The translations under genes were made by a program, and so were the position numbers. A DNA stretch of 64,000 bases, from NCBI GenBank assembly GCA_012064385.1, contig QRDG01000525.1, positions 518,222 to 582,221 of the forward strand. The letters run 5' to 3'. Shown in pieces: positions 13,227 through 24,245 of this stretch. Numbering within the stretch: position 1 is the stretch's first letter; every line of letters starts with the position of its first letter. Source of the stretch: Puccinellia tenuiflora. Its lineage: Eukaryota > Streptophyta > Magnoliopsida > Poales > Poaceae. The notes under the pieces are model-generated. The model worked only from the letters and a program-made list of their open reading frames with translations, made no database searches and was not told the DNA's origin.

Positions 13227-15540
13227 AACCACACACTCCGGTTTAGGCTGATTTTAGCCAAATATCATGGAGCTCACAACATTTTTGCCTCCAATCACGT
13301 GGCAGGATCTCAATTCTCACATAGTATCCTCGATTTCAAATGATTTCTTTAAGTTAGGTGCCAAGTTCCAGGTTGGCGATCGCACTATATGGTTATTCAT
13401 TGGCAGGATTGGGTGATTTGGTGAAATGTTTGATGTTTGATGGTCCTTTCTCATGTCGCTGTCCCGCCCATGTATGATTGTTGTGTCGGTCCTGTCCTAT
13501 GTATGATTTGAAATTCGGTGGAACGCACACAAAAAAAAATATATAGATTATTAGAGTTACTATTAGCAATAGGCATGAGTTGGTTTTTGCAATCTGACAA
13601 AAGTTACATTGAGCTAATAATAGTACATATTTTTCGCAGCCGGTTCTGAAATGAATTTATATAACTGAACACCGAGTAGGTTTTAGTGACAAAACGGAGT
13701 GGGATAATTCTTGGACGACCATGGTTAGTTTGCTACCGAAATCAACTCGGATCGTGTGACGGTTGAGGAAATAAAACTGACTACAATATGTAGTTGGTTC
13801 AACCAAGGAAAACCGATTGTGAAATATCCAACAACCTCCAACTGTGACTAATTAAGCTATGGCATGCGCTGATTTCATCTTCTCCCTCGTCTTCTCTAAG
13901 CATGGTTTGATCTTCCACAAATTTTCCGGTGAGGTGTCACCGTACCAAAGGCAGACACGAAGTGCGGGTAGGGAGCAGGACATGGGAGAAGACACAGGCT
14001 CCGACATGGTTCTGGGTTCTGCAGTCCCGCCGCTCGAGCTATGTCGGCGGCGAACCACTCCGTGAGTTAGGTTGATGGAGTGATCCATCCATGTACTAAA
14101 ATTATACAGTTCAATTCATATTCGAATAAAGATTTCAATGGTATAATTGGGGGAGGCCATGTGATGGGGTGAGCCATCCATGTACTGCCTATGCTGGACC
14201 AATTAAGCGCGAAGGACATAACTCATCTGTCCGCACGCGTACCACGAGGATGCACGCACATGTATCAAACTTCAAACCAGAAGATGTGAGAGGTGGGTAC
14301 CATTCGTGAAGCTGACGTTAATGACTCATCTGTCCGCACGCGTACCACAAGGATGCACACACATGCATCAAACTTCAAAATAGAGGAGTATGTGTCTGTC
14401 CTATATGATGGCGACATTATATTGATTGACGTGTTTAAATATTTGGATGGTCCTTTCTCCTGTGGCTGTCCCATGTGTATGATTATTGTGTCGGTGGTCC
14501 TGTCCTATGTATGATTTTCAGATTTCGGTGGAACTCGTACATTTGAACGCTGAGTCGGTTTTAGCGATGGGATAATTCTTCCACCATGGTTAATTTGCTA
14601 CCGAAATCGACTCGGATTGTGTGCTATCCGAGTCGGTCGAGGAAATAAAACCGACTACAGTATGTAGTTGGTTCAGCGAAGCAAAACCGACTGTGAAATA
14701 TCCAGAACCTCCAATGATGATGTAGTTAAGATCCCTTGTCTTCTCTAAGGGTGGCTTCATCTTTTCACAAAGTTCTAATGAGGCGCCACCCTAACAAATG
14801 TAGACACGAAGTGCGGTAGCGGAGCAGAGCAGGTGAGCAGACACGGGTTTCGCATGGTTCTCTCTGCTGCAGTGCCACCACTCAAGCTATGTTTATTTTG
14901 GAAGATGTATCTCGATCTTGCCGCAACGGCGAACCACTTCGCGTGTTGTCTTGGTTGATTTCTTACCTACCCGCGTCGACGATGACTAGATCAAGCGTAT
15001 GGATGATAATGGTATAATTTCGTTGCTAACAAATTAAAATTGTGGCTTCCAAAACTTTATCATTCAATTCATACGATTCTAATGATATAATTTTTGATGC
15101 ATACAACTTATATATTATCAGTTAAATTGATGATAAAAGTAACATCATGCAAACGAGACGTAAAGTCTCTCATTTTGTACTGTAAGCGGAGGAAGCCATG
15201 TGAGGGAGTATACCATTCGTGTACTGCCTATGCTGGACCAAACTTTTGCACGCCTACCACGAGGATGCACACACATGCATGCATCAAACCAGAAGAAGCG
15301 ACGGACGGCCAGAAGCTACAACAGTCATGTTGGAGTTGGACCTGTCTGCGTCTGCCACGCATGTCAAGACAACAAGTGCAGGTCAGCTTCGTACGTTGAC
15401 ACGGTTCAAGTCATTATATTACCGGTACATGTCAGGTTGCATGATCGTCCTATCAATTCGAGAAGCTGACGTAAATGTGTGGCAAAAAAACCTATCCGCT
15501 GGATGTAAAATAGGATTGCTTATTTTTAAAACTGTTTTTA
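13227..15540. repeat. Non-coding flank with a diverged ~1-kb direct repeat (copy 1)
   Basis: No gene is recognisable. Three blocks recur about 0.85-1.0 kb apart in the same order. 13435-13524 matches 14441-14533 (GATGGTCCTTTCTC...GTATGATT). 13664-13830 matches 14549-14702 (a tract with TATGTAGTTGGTTCA). 13880-13980 matches 14730-14830 (CTTGTCTTCTCTAAG region). A third set, around 14155-14375, recurs in part at 15190-15300 (GTACTGCCTATGCTGGACCA). This looks like an old tandem duplication or an unclassified repeat. Short open frames here contain only shared repeat sequence. Confidence 0.6.
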
Positions 15541-16040
15541 AACCGTAATGAATTTCGGAAATTATCTAGAGATAGAGAAGTTGCACATTTTCCATAGCTT
15601 TCCATCGGCATATCACTTGCATCAATCCGACAAACGGTTTGCATATGACGTCCAAAATACAGTACGAAAACGGACAAATCCGCGAAAACATTGTATAGTA
15701 TATTTGAAATTGTTTTCAAACCATGCATAATTTCGGAACCTGACAGAAGACTAAACGTTGCGTAATTTCCATATCTATTCAACGGCATATTATTTGCGTC
15801 CATCCGACGAGCGGTTTGAAAATCACGCCCCAAATACTGTACGAAAACGGACAAAATTATAAAAAATTTTTTAGTATATTTGAAATTGTTAAAAAACCGT
15901 ACAGAATTTGGAAACCGTCCAGAAGAGTAAAAGTTGCGCATTTACCATACGAATCCAATGGTATATCCCACGCACCATTTGGATCAACGGTTCGAAAATT
16001 ATGGCCGCAAAACCGTCCGCCTAAACGGGAAACCTAGGTA
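15541..16040. repeat. Three degenerate ~177-bp tandem repeats (copy 1)
   Basis: Units begin at 15541, 15719 and 15895 with AACCGTA or AACCATGC. They share the order AATTTCGGAA, GTTGCGCATTT, TCCATA, CAACGGCATAT and TACGAAAACGGACAAA. The third unit is followed by GCCTAAACGGGAAACC. Divergence between units is high, so the repeat is old. I do not assign it to a family and see no coding sequence. Confidence 0.65.
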
Positions 16041-16143
16041 TTCCGCTAGGAGGTTCACCGGTTATTGCCTAAAAACTTCAGAAAGTTGTGCAGAATACTT
16101 ATTCTGCAAGTGAGTGCAGAATAGCTGGAAGGACATATTCATA

Positions 16144-16489
16144 CTACACCCAGGTGTAGCTACACCCACATGCGTTTCTCACGATTTAGGAGCTATCTAT
16201 CATACCGGAGAGTATGTAAATGTAGTATGAAGTATGTATGACTATTTTGAAAATATAGATACTAGTTTATAGGTAGTATGTATAATTTTTGGAGATATTC
16301 ATTTTTTACGTACAAATATGACAGTATATTTAATATAATGCAAACTACATACCCACTTTCAATTTTTTTCACGTAACTTGGTATGAAGTATCTTAGATAT
16401 AGTATATAAACATACTCGAACCGATAAAGTATCACATATACTTCCGTATGGTGGTATTTAGATATAGGTGTAGCTACACCCGGGAGTAG
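16144..16489. mobile_element. 346-bp MITE-like element with 23-bp terminal inverted repeats (copy 1)
   Basis: The left end CTACACCCAGGTGTAGC... and the reverse complement of the right end CTACTCCCGGGTGTAGC... match over 23 bases with two mismatches. The terminal repeat is itself partly palindromic (GGTGTAGCTACACC). The interior is AT-rich and non-coding. No convincing target duplication is visible, so the superfamily is open. The second flank copy carries it at 39360-39705 at the same length. Confidence 0.6.
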
Positions 16490-16514
16490 GAAGCATTTTC
16501 TCATTGCTGGAATG

Positions 16515-16539
16515 TATATATATATATATATATATATAT
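16515..16539. repeat. (TA)n microsatellite, short allele
   Basis: About 25 bases of alternating TA lie just right of the 346-bp MITE-like element. The equivalent tract in the duplicate, at 39728-39799, is about 72 bases. Confidence 0.95.
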
Positions 16540-18400
16540 CACTCAAACAAAGAACGAATGCATTGTTCGATCGAAAACTGGAAACCACACCCCCGCATGC
16601 ATCACCGTCGGGCGTTCTGGTTTTTCGCCACAAAAAAAACCTTCGCACCACACCTCATATTTTTGACCGTCCACGATCACCGAGTCAGGCTTCCATTACG
16701 CGATCTGGGAGCTGCCTTTAATTACCGAAATGCTGGCAACACCAGTAGCCTCCGCCTCCGCCTGCCAGCTTCTTGCTATCCACATGTCCAAGGAGCGAGC
16801 ACATCACCAATGCCACGACGCTCGCTGTAGAGACACCGCAGAACACCACCACGACAAACCCACCAAACACAAACAGGGGAGGACGGGGCCAGTCGACTGG
16901 CCCTTGGACACCGCAGTACAAAGTAGGACGCACCCGCAAGTCAACCCACCGAGCCCGAAAACAGGGCTGCCAGACATCTACCAGATCTAGGCCCACCTAG
17001 CCCGGATCCGGCACCCCAACCATTCCATAGCCGCTGGGGTGGGCTCCCAAGACGGCAACCCCTGAAACCATGCAACCAGCATGGCCCAGCCAACCCAATC
17101 CAGGCCCTTTGGGCCTAGATCAAGGCTGAGGCCGAACGCGCCGCCATCAGTGGCTAGCTTCACCAGCAGCCAACCAAGATCCCCTCCCTCCCGGTCCACA
17201 TCATTATAGGATCTAATGAGGCGCCCTGTCGCCAAGCCGTACCACACCGGTTCGCCAGGATCTCCTAGTCTCCGTGGTGCACCACTGCCAGACCACCTAG
17301 CCCTGCCTTGAGGACCGCGCTCTGGGTACAAGAGGGTCGGTTGTTGCCTATACCACCTAGGCTTTGTACGACGCCTCCCGCTAGAGGCTGCTATGGATGG
17401 TAGCTAGGGGAGGGAGGGAACGGGAGGAGCGGCCTAGGTTTCGCTCTTGAGGCGCCCACTGGGGGCACCAATGAGCTTTGTTTCTAATTAGTGAATGACT
17501 ATTCCTCCAATTCCCAATGCTCTGGCTCCAACTCTAGAGAATACTCAGCATGCTCGTCACAACACATCCCATTCCCACTCCCCACCTCTAGCGTCTCTGC
17601 ATCAGTGATCACATTCTAATCGTCCTTGAGTACACGAAAAAACCTATGGACTATGGCGTCATCAGTTTCTCGTTGTGTTGACTAGATTCGGTCTCACCTA
17701 TCAAGTCGACGGCTCCCGTGCGTAGGGCTCCTCTGATTGGTTCCGTAAAAACTTTGCCATTGTCTCGTGGTACAATGCTCCTTCTGGTGCTCCCTCTGAT
17801 TGCTCTTCAGCAACCGTCGACCTTGGATATCGTCGAGGAGGGAAACTACACAGCCTACTCCCCCTGGCGCTCCCTCTGCTTGCTCTTCTGCAGCAACTAT
17901 CGTCGGGTTGACACGACAAATGTAATCATATGGTGACTTATCAGACGTGTGGAGCTAGGAGACTTACGAGTCCTCCGAGTCGAGATTGGTACCCATGATG
18001 TATCCAGGTTTGGCCACTCACGGTGGAGGTAAAGACCTAACCCTATTTGATTAATATAGATCTCGATAGTCTCAATTACAGAATTGCGGAATCACTCTTG
18101 ACGAGTCGAATTCGCTAGTGCTAGAGAACTATAGACTTAGATTCCTTGAGAGGACCTGGAGCCGACCTTCTATACCCGGCGGCAACGTTACAAGCTAACT
18201 CCCGGCTTCGTCTAGGAGTCAGTGTCCTACTTGAAGTCTACGAAGTCTTCCACCTTGCCCTACAAGTTGAACCACAGTCTTGTATTTGGACTCTATCTTC
18301 GAGTCGTCATGGTCTTGACTCGGCCAGTCAAACCATGTTTTCGTCATACATTACCCATCGTGGGTTTATGAGGTACATGTACAAGACTTACACAGGAAGG
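16540..18400. other. Unassigned flank, probably degraded transposon sequence (copy 1)
   Basis: Two consecutive minus-strand open frames (17331-16987 and 16996-16718) encode Gly/Trp/Arg-rich stretches without a domain I recognise. They recur with few changes in the duplicate, but that may only reflect recent duplication. Around 17760-17900 a short segment (CTCCCTCTGnTTGCTCTTC) is repeated. From 17940 to 18400 the sequence resembles LTR-type DNA, without a boundary I can place. I see no intact gene here. Confidence 0.4.
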
Positions 18401-18586
18401 CAATAATCGGATCAGAAACCGATCCTATTGATTGCGTATAATGGTAGCGTTGGGTAGTGCCCCAAGCGAAGGCGTGGATGTAGTAAGTAGCAGTTTTCTC
18501 TCGTTAACAAACTGAGGTTTATCGAACAGTTAGGACTTTGAAATCAACAACGAGGTGAACCTTGACGATCTCTGGAGCTTAACCGT
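18401..18586 (-). mobile_element. Left part of an older Gypsy-type LTR, cut by the Copia insertion (duplicate copy)
   Basis: This stretch ends in GGAGCTTAACCGT at the LTR start. In the parental copy the same sequence (ending at 41848) resumes at 52321 with the duplicated ACCGT, so it is the interrupted target DNA. The motif order (GCAGTTTTCTCTCGTTAAC, GTTTATCGAAC, then across the gap GTGGACCTGCACA and ACTTTGCCCCCAACG) matches my recollection of a minus-strand Sabrina-like LTR common in Triticeae. The family name is from memory. Confidence 0.5.
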
Positions 18587-19419
18587 TGAAAGTGCATGGT
18601 TGTCCCCATGTGTGGTTTTGGTAATTAATGACAATCTCTATGGACTAATGTTTGTATTGAGCTATATTTGTAGGTGTGTCCATAAGAATTGCTTGATCTC
18701 CATTTGTTGGTGTCAAGGCTAAGTGAAGAAGATTATGTGTTGATCAAGGCTAAGTGCGGGTTGATCAACACTCAAGTCCAAGTGAAGATATGCCGAAGAG
18801 TGCTTCTCCCATATTGGTGTATGGGGGAGCAACATGTGAAGCTTCACCAAGCGAAGCGCAATCAAGAAAGGTAGTTCGTCTTGAGGAGATGAAGATCGTC
18901 ATCATCGACCTCAAGTGGAGTAATGCGCAAGGCGAAGGTATGATCTTGATAGGGTTTCTATTTTACCGGTCTCATGATGTTAGTTGAGAGACCGGATTAT
19001 AGAATAGTTAACCGTACTATCAAGAGGGGCTCTCAACCGAGTATCTTGATCATATCATTCGTGGAGAGCTCAAACCTTTGCATCCTTGCAATCATCTTTA
19101 TTGGTTCTTATTTGGCTCGTATCGTGGTGTGGTCTTGGTGCTTGTCGTGCTTGTCATGACAAGGCTAAGTTCACTGAAAATGGTTTTCATATGCGTCTTC
19201 TATTGCGTTTTCGGTTTTGGAGATTTTGTAGGTTCGTCCCTATGGGAGGGTTCACTCTTCCATTTATTAGAAAAAATCTCCTTTGCTTGGTTTCAATATT
19301 TTTACTTTTTATAGGGTAGCATTTGTCGTAGTCTTTCCAACAAAATTGGATTCACTCGATTCGGACTTCATTTGCAAAATTTATGGGTGTTCTGGTTTTT
19401 CTGTCTGGATCTAGCCCGG

Positions 19420-19815
19420 AGATGGTCCGGAGTCTCCGGCCCAAAGGACCCTGACACTCCGGTCCTATGTTTTTCGGCGCCCTATGTTTGTTTTGTGGTG
19501 CGGTACTGTATTGGGGTCCGGAGGTACCCCGGAGATAGTTCGGAGTCTCCGGTCTGCCGAAGTCTCCGGCCCAAAGGACCCGGAATCTCCGGCCTCAACC
19601 TTTTTCTCTACCCATTGCATCTTTGTGGTGCGGTACTGGATAGGGGTCCGGAGCATACCCGGAGTGTGTCCGGAGTCTCTGGCCTGGCCCGAGTCTCCAG
19701 CCCTCTGGACCAGATTCTCCGGTCTGCCTCGATGACCCAGCAAGCCCGGAGCCTGGCTGGAATCTCCGGCCCAGGCCGGAGTCTCCGGCCCACTTACACC
19801 GGAATCTCCGGCCTG
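19420..19815. promoter_or_regulatory. Cluster of GGAGTCTCCGG motifs upstream of the LTR TATA box
   Basis: Within ~400 bases CCGGAGTCTCCGG and close variants (CCGGAATCTCCGG, CCGGAGTCTCTGG) recur many times. Each is a 6-base inverted repeat around a central base and carries CCGG sites. The same cluster is found at about 42690-43090 and 50870-51290 in the other LTRs. The position, ending ~30 bases before TATA, suggests an enhancer-like or methylation-sensitive control region. That role is inference. Confidence 0.55.
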
Positions 19816-19848
19816 CGCAGGCTGTAACGGCTAGTTTTTGGGGGAGGC

Positions 19849-19856
19849 TATAAATA
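19849..19856 (+). promoter_or_regulatory. LTR TATA box
   Basis: TATAAATA sits in the palindromic context GGCTATAAATAGCC and is conserved at 43123-43130 and 51319-51326 in the other LTRs. Transcription would be expected to start ~30 bases downstream, near 19885. It would run through gag and, in this copy, into satellite array 2. Confidence 0.75.
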
Positions 19857-20857
19857 GCCTCCTTCTTCCCCAAGAGCTGGCTGCTCACTCACTCCCTCTC
19901 TCCTCCATTGTTGCAAACCTTGTGAGCTTGATTCCTCTCAATCCCTCCAATGATTCTTGCCCAAATTTAGGGATTCAAGAGAGGAGATCTAGATCTACAA
20001 CTCCACCAATCACTTTCTCCTCTTTGTGAGGGAAACCTTTGGATCTAGATTGTGGGATTCATTTGTTGAGTTCCTCTTTGTTCTTCCTCTTAAATCCCTC
20101 CATAGCATTAGTTGCTTTGGTTGGATTTTCGAGAGAAGGATTTGACCACTTGGTGTGTTCTTGCCTCTTGCATTAGTTGCATCGGGTTGTGCTCTCCACG
20201 AAGATTCATGGGATCGAAGTTGAGAAGCTTGTTACTCTTGGATGCATTGTGTTCCCAAGAGCTTGTGCCTCTTGGGTGCATTGTGTACCCTAGACGGTTG
20301 GTGGTGCCGCGAAGACTTCGAGTTGTGAAGCTTAGGCATGATTTTGGAGTCCCCAATTGAGTTGTGAGTGTGTGCCCCAAGAACGGTGTAAAGGTTCCGG
20401 ATTCCGCCTTGAAGGATTCCGATAGTGGAAGGTGAACCAAACCCTTGGGTGCGGTTCATCGGTGAATAGGGTGAGGCCTTTGTGGCATCTTGAGTAGGCC
20501 TCTTGTGGCGAGCTCACACCCCTCCAACGAGATGTACTCCCTTAACAAGGAGCAACTCGGGAATATATCCTCGTCTCCGCGTGCCTCGATTATTTCTATA
20601 CCCGAGCTTTTTACTTATGCAATTTACATTGCGATAGCCATCGTTCTTGAAGTTAATATCTTGCTATCGCCTTGTTGCTTGCCTTGCTTAGCATAAGTTG
20701 TTGGTGCACATAGGTGAACCTAGTAATTTAGGTTGTTGGCTTGTTAATTTAAACACATAGTTTTATTCTGCAATTATCAAGCCTTTAATTTGAAAAAGTT
20801 TTAATCGCCTATTCACCCCCCTCTAGGCGACATCTCGGCATCGTTTGTTCTTTCAAT

Positions 20858-20869
20858 TGGTATCAGAGC
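20858..20869 (+). other. Primer binding site (duplicate copy)
   Basis: TGGTATCAGAGC lies three bases after the LTR end, identical to the sites at 425 and 44132. Confidence 0.92.
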
Positions 20870-20909
20870 ATCGGCTCTCTTTTTGGGCTTCATCGCCTAG
20901 AGAGTAAAG

Positions 20910-22376
20910 ATGTCGTTTAGAGGATTAGTGCACAATTCCATGTTTATATTCAATGGCACAAATTTTAATGTTTGGAAAACTCATATGCTTAGTCACTTAC
21001 GGGTCTTGGACCCCAATATTGAGCGTATCTTAGATATAGGTTTTTCTCCTCCAAAGGATTACGAAAGTACGACTTTAGAGGATGAGAAAAACTTATATCT
21101 AGATGCTCTAGCTTCTAATGAGTTTTGCAAATTTGTGAGTGTTGTAGTTTTTGAGTCAATCATGGCTCTCCGGGACGCTCATGAGCTTTGGACCAAGCTT
21201 AAAGATAAATATGGAGTGTCCAACTCTATTGAGGATGATTGTTCTCCCTCCACCTCCAACCATGACGAGTTCTCGTCTTCGTCTACTTCACCAAAATGTG
21301 GTAAGGCACAAACCAATGTGATGGTGAGTAGTGATAGGTTTTGCAATATTGATAGTGAGCTCATTTTTTATGATCTTGTATCTCTATCTTATTGCAATGC
21401 CTCATCTTTGGACCTAAACACACATAGCACTATAAATGTCATACATGCTAGTGTTGATAGTCTGTACATATCATCTAAAAACTGCTTGTATGAATCTAAT
21501 GATGATATGCTTACTTTATCTTGTTGTCATGATAAATATGCTTGTGTTCCCTCTAACTCTTGCATGAATAATAATGTAGAGGAAACCCAATTTTATATGC
21601 AACAAGATGTGAACTTGAGTAGTTCAAAAATTAATTGCTCCTCTTCATCCACCACTCATTGCCTTATGGCTAAATCTTCTTCTAGTGATGATAATGATAA
21701 TGATAATAATGATGAAAAAGATGATGAGGAAAATAATGATGCTCTCCTTCATGATAAAGGTCTAATGATTCTTAAGGCTCTTTCAAAAAATAAAAATGCT
21801 TGTGATAACCTCTATGAAATCATGAGCACCCTTGTTGAGCGTAGGAAAACTATTGAGGCTTTGGAAGTTAGCCTTGAAGAAAAGGGTAAGATAGAAAGAG
21901 ATGATGCTATGGAGAAGGCATCTTTAGAGGATGCTCTTGAAGAAGAGCAAGAGACTCGTGCTTCTATTGATGAGAAATTAGAATCTATTGAGGAGTCTCA
22001 TAATGAAATTATTGCTAAAATCATTAAAGAACATGACCATGCTCATGCAAAATATAAAGTGTTTAAAATGGAAAATGCTAGATTGAATAATGAGCTTGTC
22101 ATGTTGTCTACCTCTATTCCTAATGTCAATGATGCTTCTGCTATTAACTCCATTTCTTGTGAAGCATCTACTTTTAAGGAGAATGTTGAGCTAAGGGCTC
22201 AACTTGAGTTGCTAACTAGCAAGTATGGGAAGTTGGAAGAAAGTCATAAAAATCTATCTAGCTTTAATGATCATCTTCTAGGTGTAGCTTGGTATGGGAA
22301 ACAATGTTACCGAACATATTTTTCTCAAATTGTTTTTATAAATGTCATTTTTCATTTTTTTAAGTGTCAAAAATGA
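20910..22376 (+). CDS. gag: Chimeric ORF: Copia gag 5' part fused to satellite (copy 2)
   Basis: This is the only long uninterrupted gag frame in the window, 488 codons. Residues 1 to ~457 are gag: N-terminal UBN2-like region with FNVWKTHML and HELWTKLKDKYG, Ser/Cys-rich middle, Asp/Asn-rich acidic tract near residues 260-280, and coiled coil near 300-400. The last ~31 residues (from GVAWYGKQCY) are read from the first satellite monomer after the junction at 22281. The frame lacks the two CCHC knuckles seen at 46005 and 46209. It starts 41 bases after the primer binding site and has an LTR TATA box upstream, so a chimeric transcript is conceivable. It is most simply a truncated pseudogene whose frame has not yet been broken. 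Confidence 0.8.
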   Translation: MSFRGLVHNSMFIFNGTNFNVWKTHMLSHLRVLDPNIERILDIGFSPPKDYESTTLEDEKNLYLDALASNEFCKFVSVVVFESIMALRDAHELWTKLKDKYGVSNSIEDDCSPSTSNHDEFSSSSTSPKCGKAQTNVMVSSDRFCNIDSELIFYDLVSLSYCNASSLDLNTHSTINVIHASVDSLYISSKNCLYESNDDMLTLSCCHDKYACVPSNSCMNNNVEETQFYMQQDVNLSSSKINCSSSSTTHCLMAKSSSSDDNDNDNNDEKDDEENNDALLHDKGLMILKALSKNKNACDNLYEIMSTLVERRKTIEALEVSLEEKGKIERDDAMEKASLEDALEEEQETRASIDEKLESIEESHNEIIAKIIKEHDHAHAKYKVFKMENARLNNELVMLSTSIPNVNDASAINSISCEASTFKENVELRAQLELLTSKYGKLEESHKNLSSFNDHLLGVAWYGKQCYRTYFSQIVFINVIFHFFKCQK

Positions 22377-23984
22377 CTTTTTTGTGAAGTACAAAAAATA
22401 TGGTGCAAAATGGCACCCATCCAATTTTCACACAAAGTGGTCCATATTTGATGGATAATACACAAATATGAGGAATTTTCTCGCTTTCTACCAAATTCCC
22501 CAATTTAAATGACTTTATGTCGATTTTCTGAAAGTAATTATAAAGTGAACTATAGGTGTGTGATAGTTTGCTCTGAAATTTTTAGAAAAATCATTGTAAT
22601 ATACACAAGTAGTGATTATTTCACAGAAACGTTGATAGTTTTGAAAAATTCGACCTCTTTCAACGAATAGCCACGCTCTCCATTTTTACTTGTTTTAAAA
22701 AAAACTCAAAGAAAATGAAGAAAATATCAAAAAAAATCATTTGGCATGGAGTCCTCTGATGTGTACTAGTTGCTAGGAAAATAATAAACTTGAGTTCTAA
22801 CAAACTATTCAAAACAATCCTTCACAAAAAGCTCTATCATCTATAAACATGTATATGTTTCAATCCAAATGATCAAGATGTGACCATTCTCGTGGCATAG
22901 TTTTTGCTAATGCACCCATATTTGGCACATATGTGTATCTTTGTATGGGAAACAATGTTACCGAACAGAGCTTTCTCAAATTATTTTTATAAATATCATT
23001 TTTCATTTTTTAAGTGCCAAAAATGACTCTTTTGTGAAGTAAGTACATAAAATCTGGTGCAAAATGGCACCCTGCCAATTTTCACACAAAGTGGTCCATA
23101 TGTGATGGATAATACACAAATATGAGGAATTTTATCGCTTTCTACCTAATTTCGCACATTTAAATGACTTTATGCCGATTTTTCGAAAGTAATTACAATT
23201 TGATCTATAGGTGTGTGATAGTTTGCTCTAAAAATTTTAAAAAAATTATTGTAAGATACACAAGTAGTGATTATTTCAAAGAAACGTTGATAGTTTTGAA
23301 AAATTCGACCTCTTTCAACGAATAGCCATGCTCTCCATTTTGACTTGTTTTTGAAAAAACTCAAAGAAAATGAAGAAAATATCAGAAAAATAAATCCTTT
23401 GGCATGGAGTCCTTTGATGTGTACTAGTTGCTAGGAAAAATAATAAACTTGAGTTCTGACAAACTATTCAAAACAATCCTTCACAAAAATCTCTATCATC
23501 TATAAACATGTATATGTTTCAATCCAAATGATCAAGATGTGACCATTCTCGTGGCATAGTTTTTTGTAATGCACCCATATTTGGCACATAGGTTTATCTT
23601 CGTATGGGAAACAATGTTACCGAAAAGAGTTTTCTCAAATTATTTTTATAAATATTATTTTCATTTTTAAGTGCCAAAAATGACTTTTTGTGAAGTAAGT
23701 ACAAAAAATATGGTGCAAAATGGCACCCATCCAATTTTCACACAAAGTGGTCCATATGTGATGGATAATACACAAATATGAGGAATTTTCTCGCTTTCTA
23801 CCTAATTTCGCACATTTAAATGACTTTATCTCGATTTTCCGAAAGTAATTACAATTTGATCTATAGGTGTGTGAAAGTTTGCTCTGAAAATTTTAAAAAA
23901 ATCATTGTAAGATACACAAGTAGTGATTATTTCACAGAAACGTTGATAGTTTTGAAAAATTCGACCTCTTTCAACGAATAGCCA

Positions 23985-24245
23985 TTCTCTCCGTTTTGAC
24001 TTGTTTTTGATAATGCACCCATATTTGGCACATAAGATATTCGTTGATAATGCACCCATAGCCATTCTCTCCGTTTTGACTTGTTTTTGACTTGTTTTTG
24101 AAAAAACTCAAACAAAATGAAGAAAATATCAGAAAAATAAATCCTATGGCATGGAGTCCTCTTATGTGCACTAGGTTCTAGGAAAAATAATAAACTGGAG
24201 TTATGACAAAGAAAATGAAGGAAATATCAGAATAATAAATCCTAC
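23985..24245. repeat. Rearranged satellite monomer with short template-switch-like jumps
   Basis: After GTTTTGACTTGTTTTTGA the sequence jumps ~380 bases forward in the monomer (ATAATGCACCCATATTTGG). It then passes through AAGATATTCGTTGATAATGC and returns to CATAGCCATTCTCTCC, repeating GTTTTGACTTG. At ~24208 it jumps back again: TTATGACAAA is followed by GAAAATGAAGG. Each switch shows a few bases of shared sequence. The block stretches one repeat interval to ~840 bases. Confidence 0.75.

Larger units (their letters stand above)
18587..20855 (+). mobile_element. Copia LTR, duplicated copy joined to truncated gag
   Basis: It begins TGAAAGTGCATGG after the target sequence ACCGT and ends TTCTTTCA, 2269 bases in all. 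It shares diagnostic variants with the 5' LTR at 41849 and not with the 3' LTR at 50030, for example GGTTGTCCCCATG versus GGTTGCCCCCATG, and TTGGTAATTAATG versus TTGGCAATTAATG. It is therefore a duplicate of the 5' LTR and not a separate insertion. It contains a promoter-like TATA box at 19849. It is followed directly by primer binding site, gag and satellite array 2. Confidence 0.93.

Noticed and set aside
13016..13261. Overlapping ORFs in the TTTGCCGAG region as genes.
   Set aside because: All frames are open because of the repeated GC-rich CACTA subterminal motif; residues simply repeat the motif.
16718..17331. Gly/Trp-rich minus-strand frames as a host gene.
   Set aside because: No recognisable domain, frames are broken between the two parts, and preservation in the duplicate can be explained by recent duplication alone.
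18587..20855. An independent solo LTR insertion.
   Set aside because: It is followed by primer binding site and gag, shares 5' LTR variants and the same upstream target, and has no right-hand target duplication; it is a segmental duplicate.
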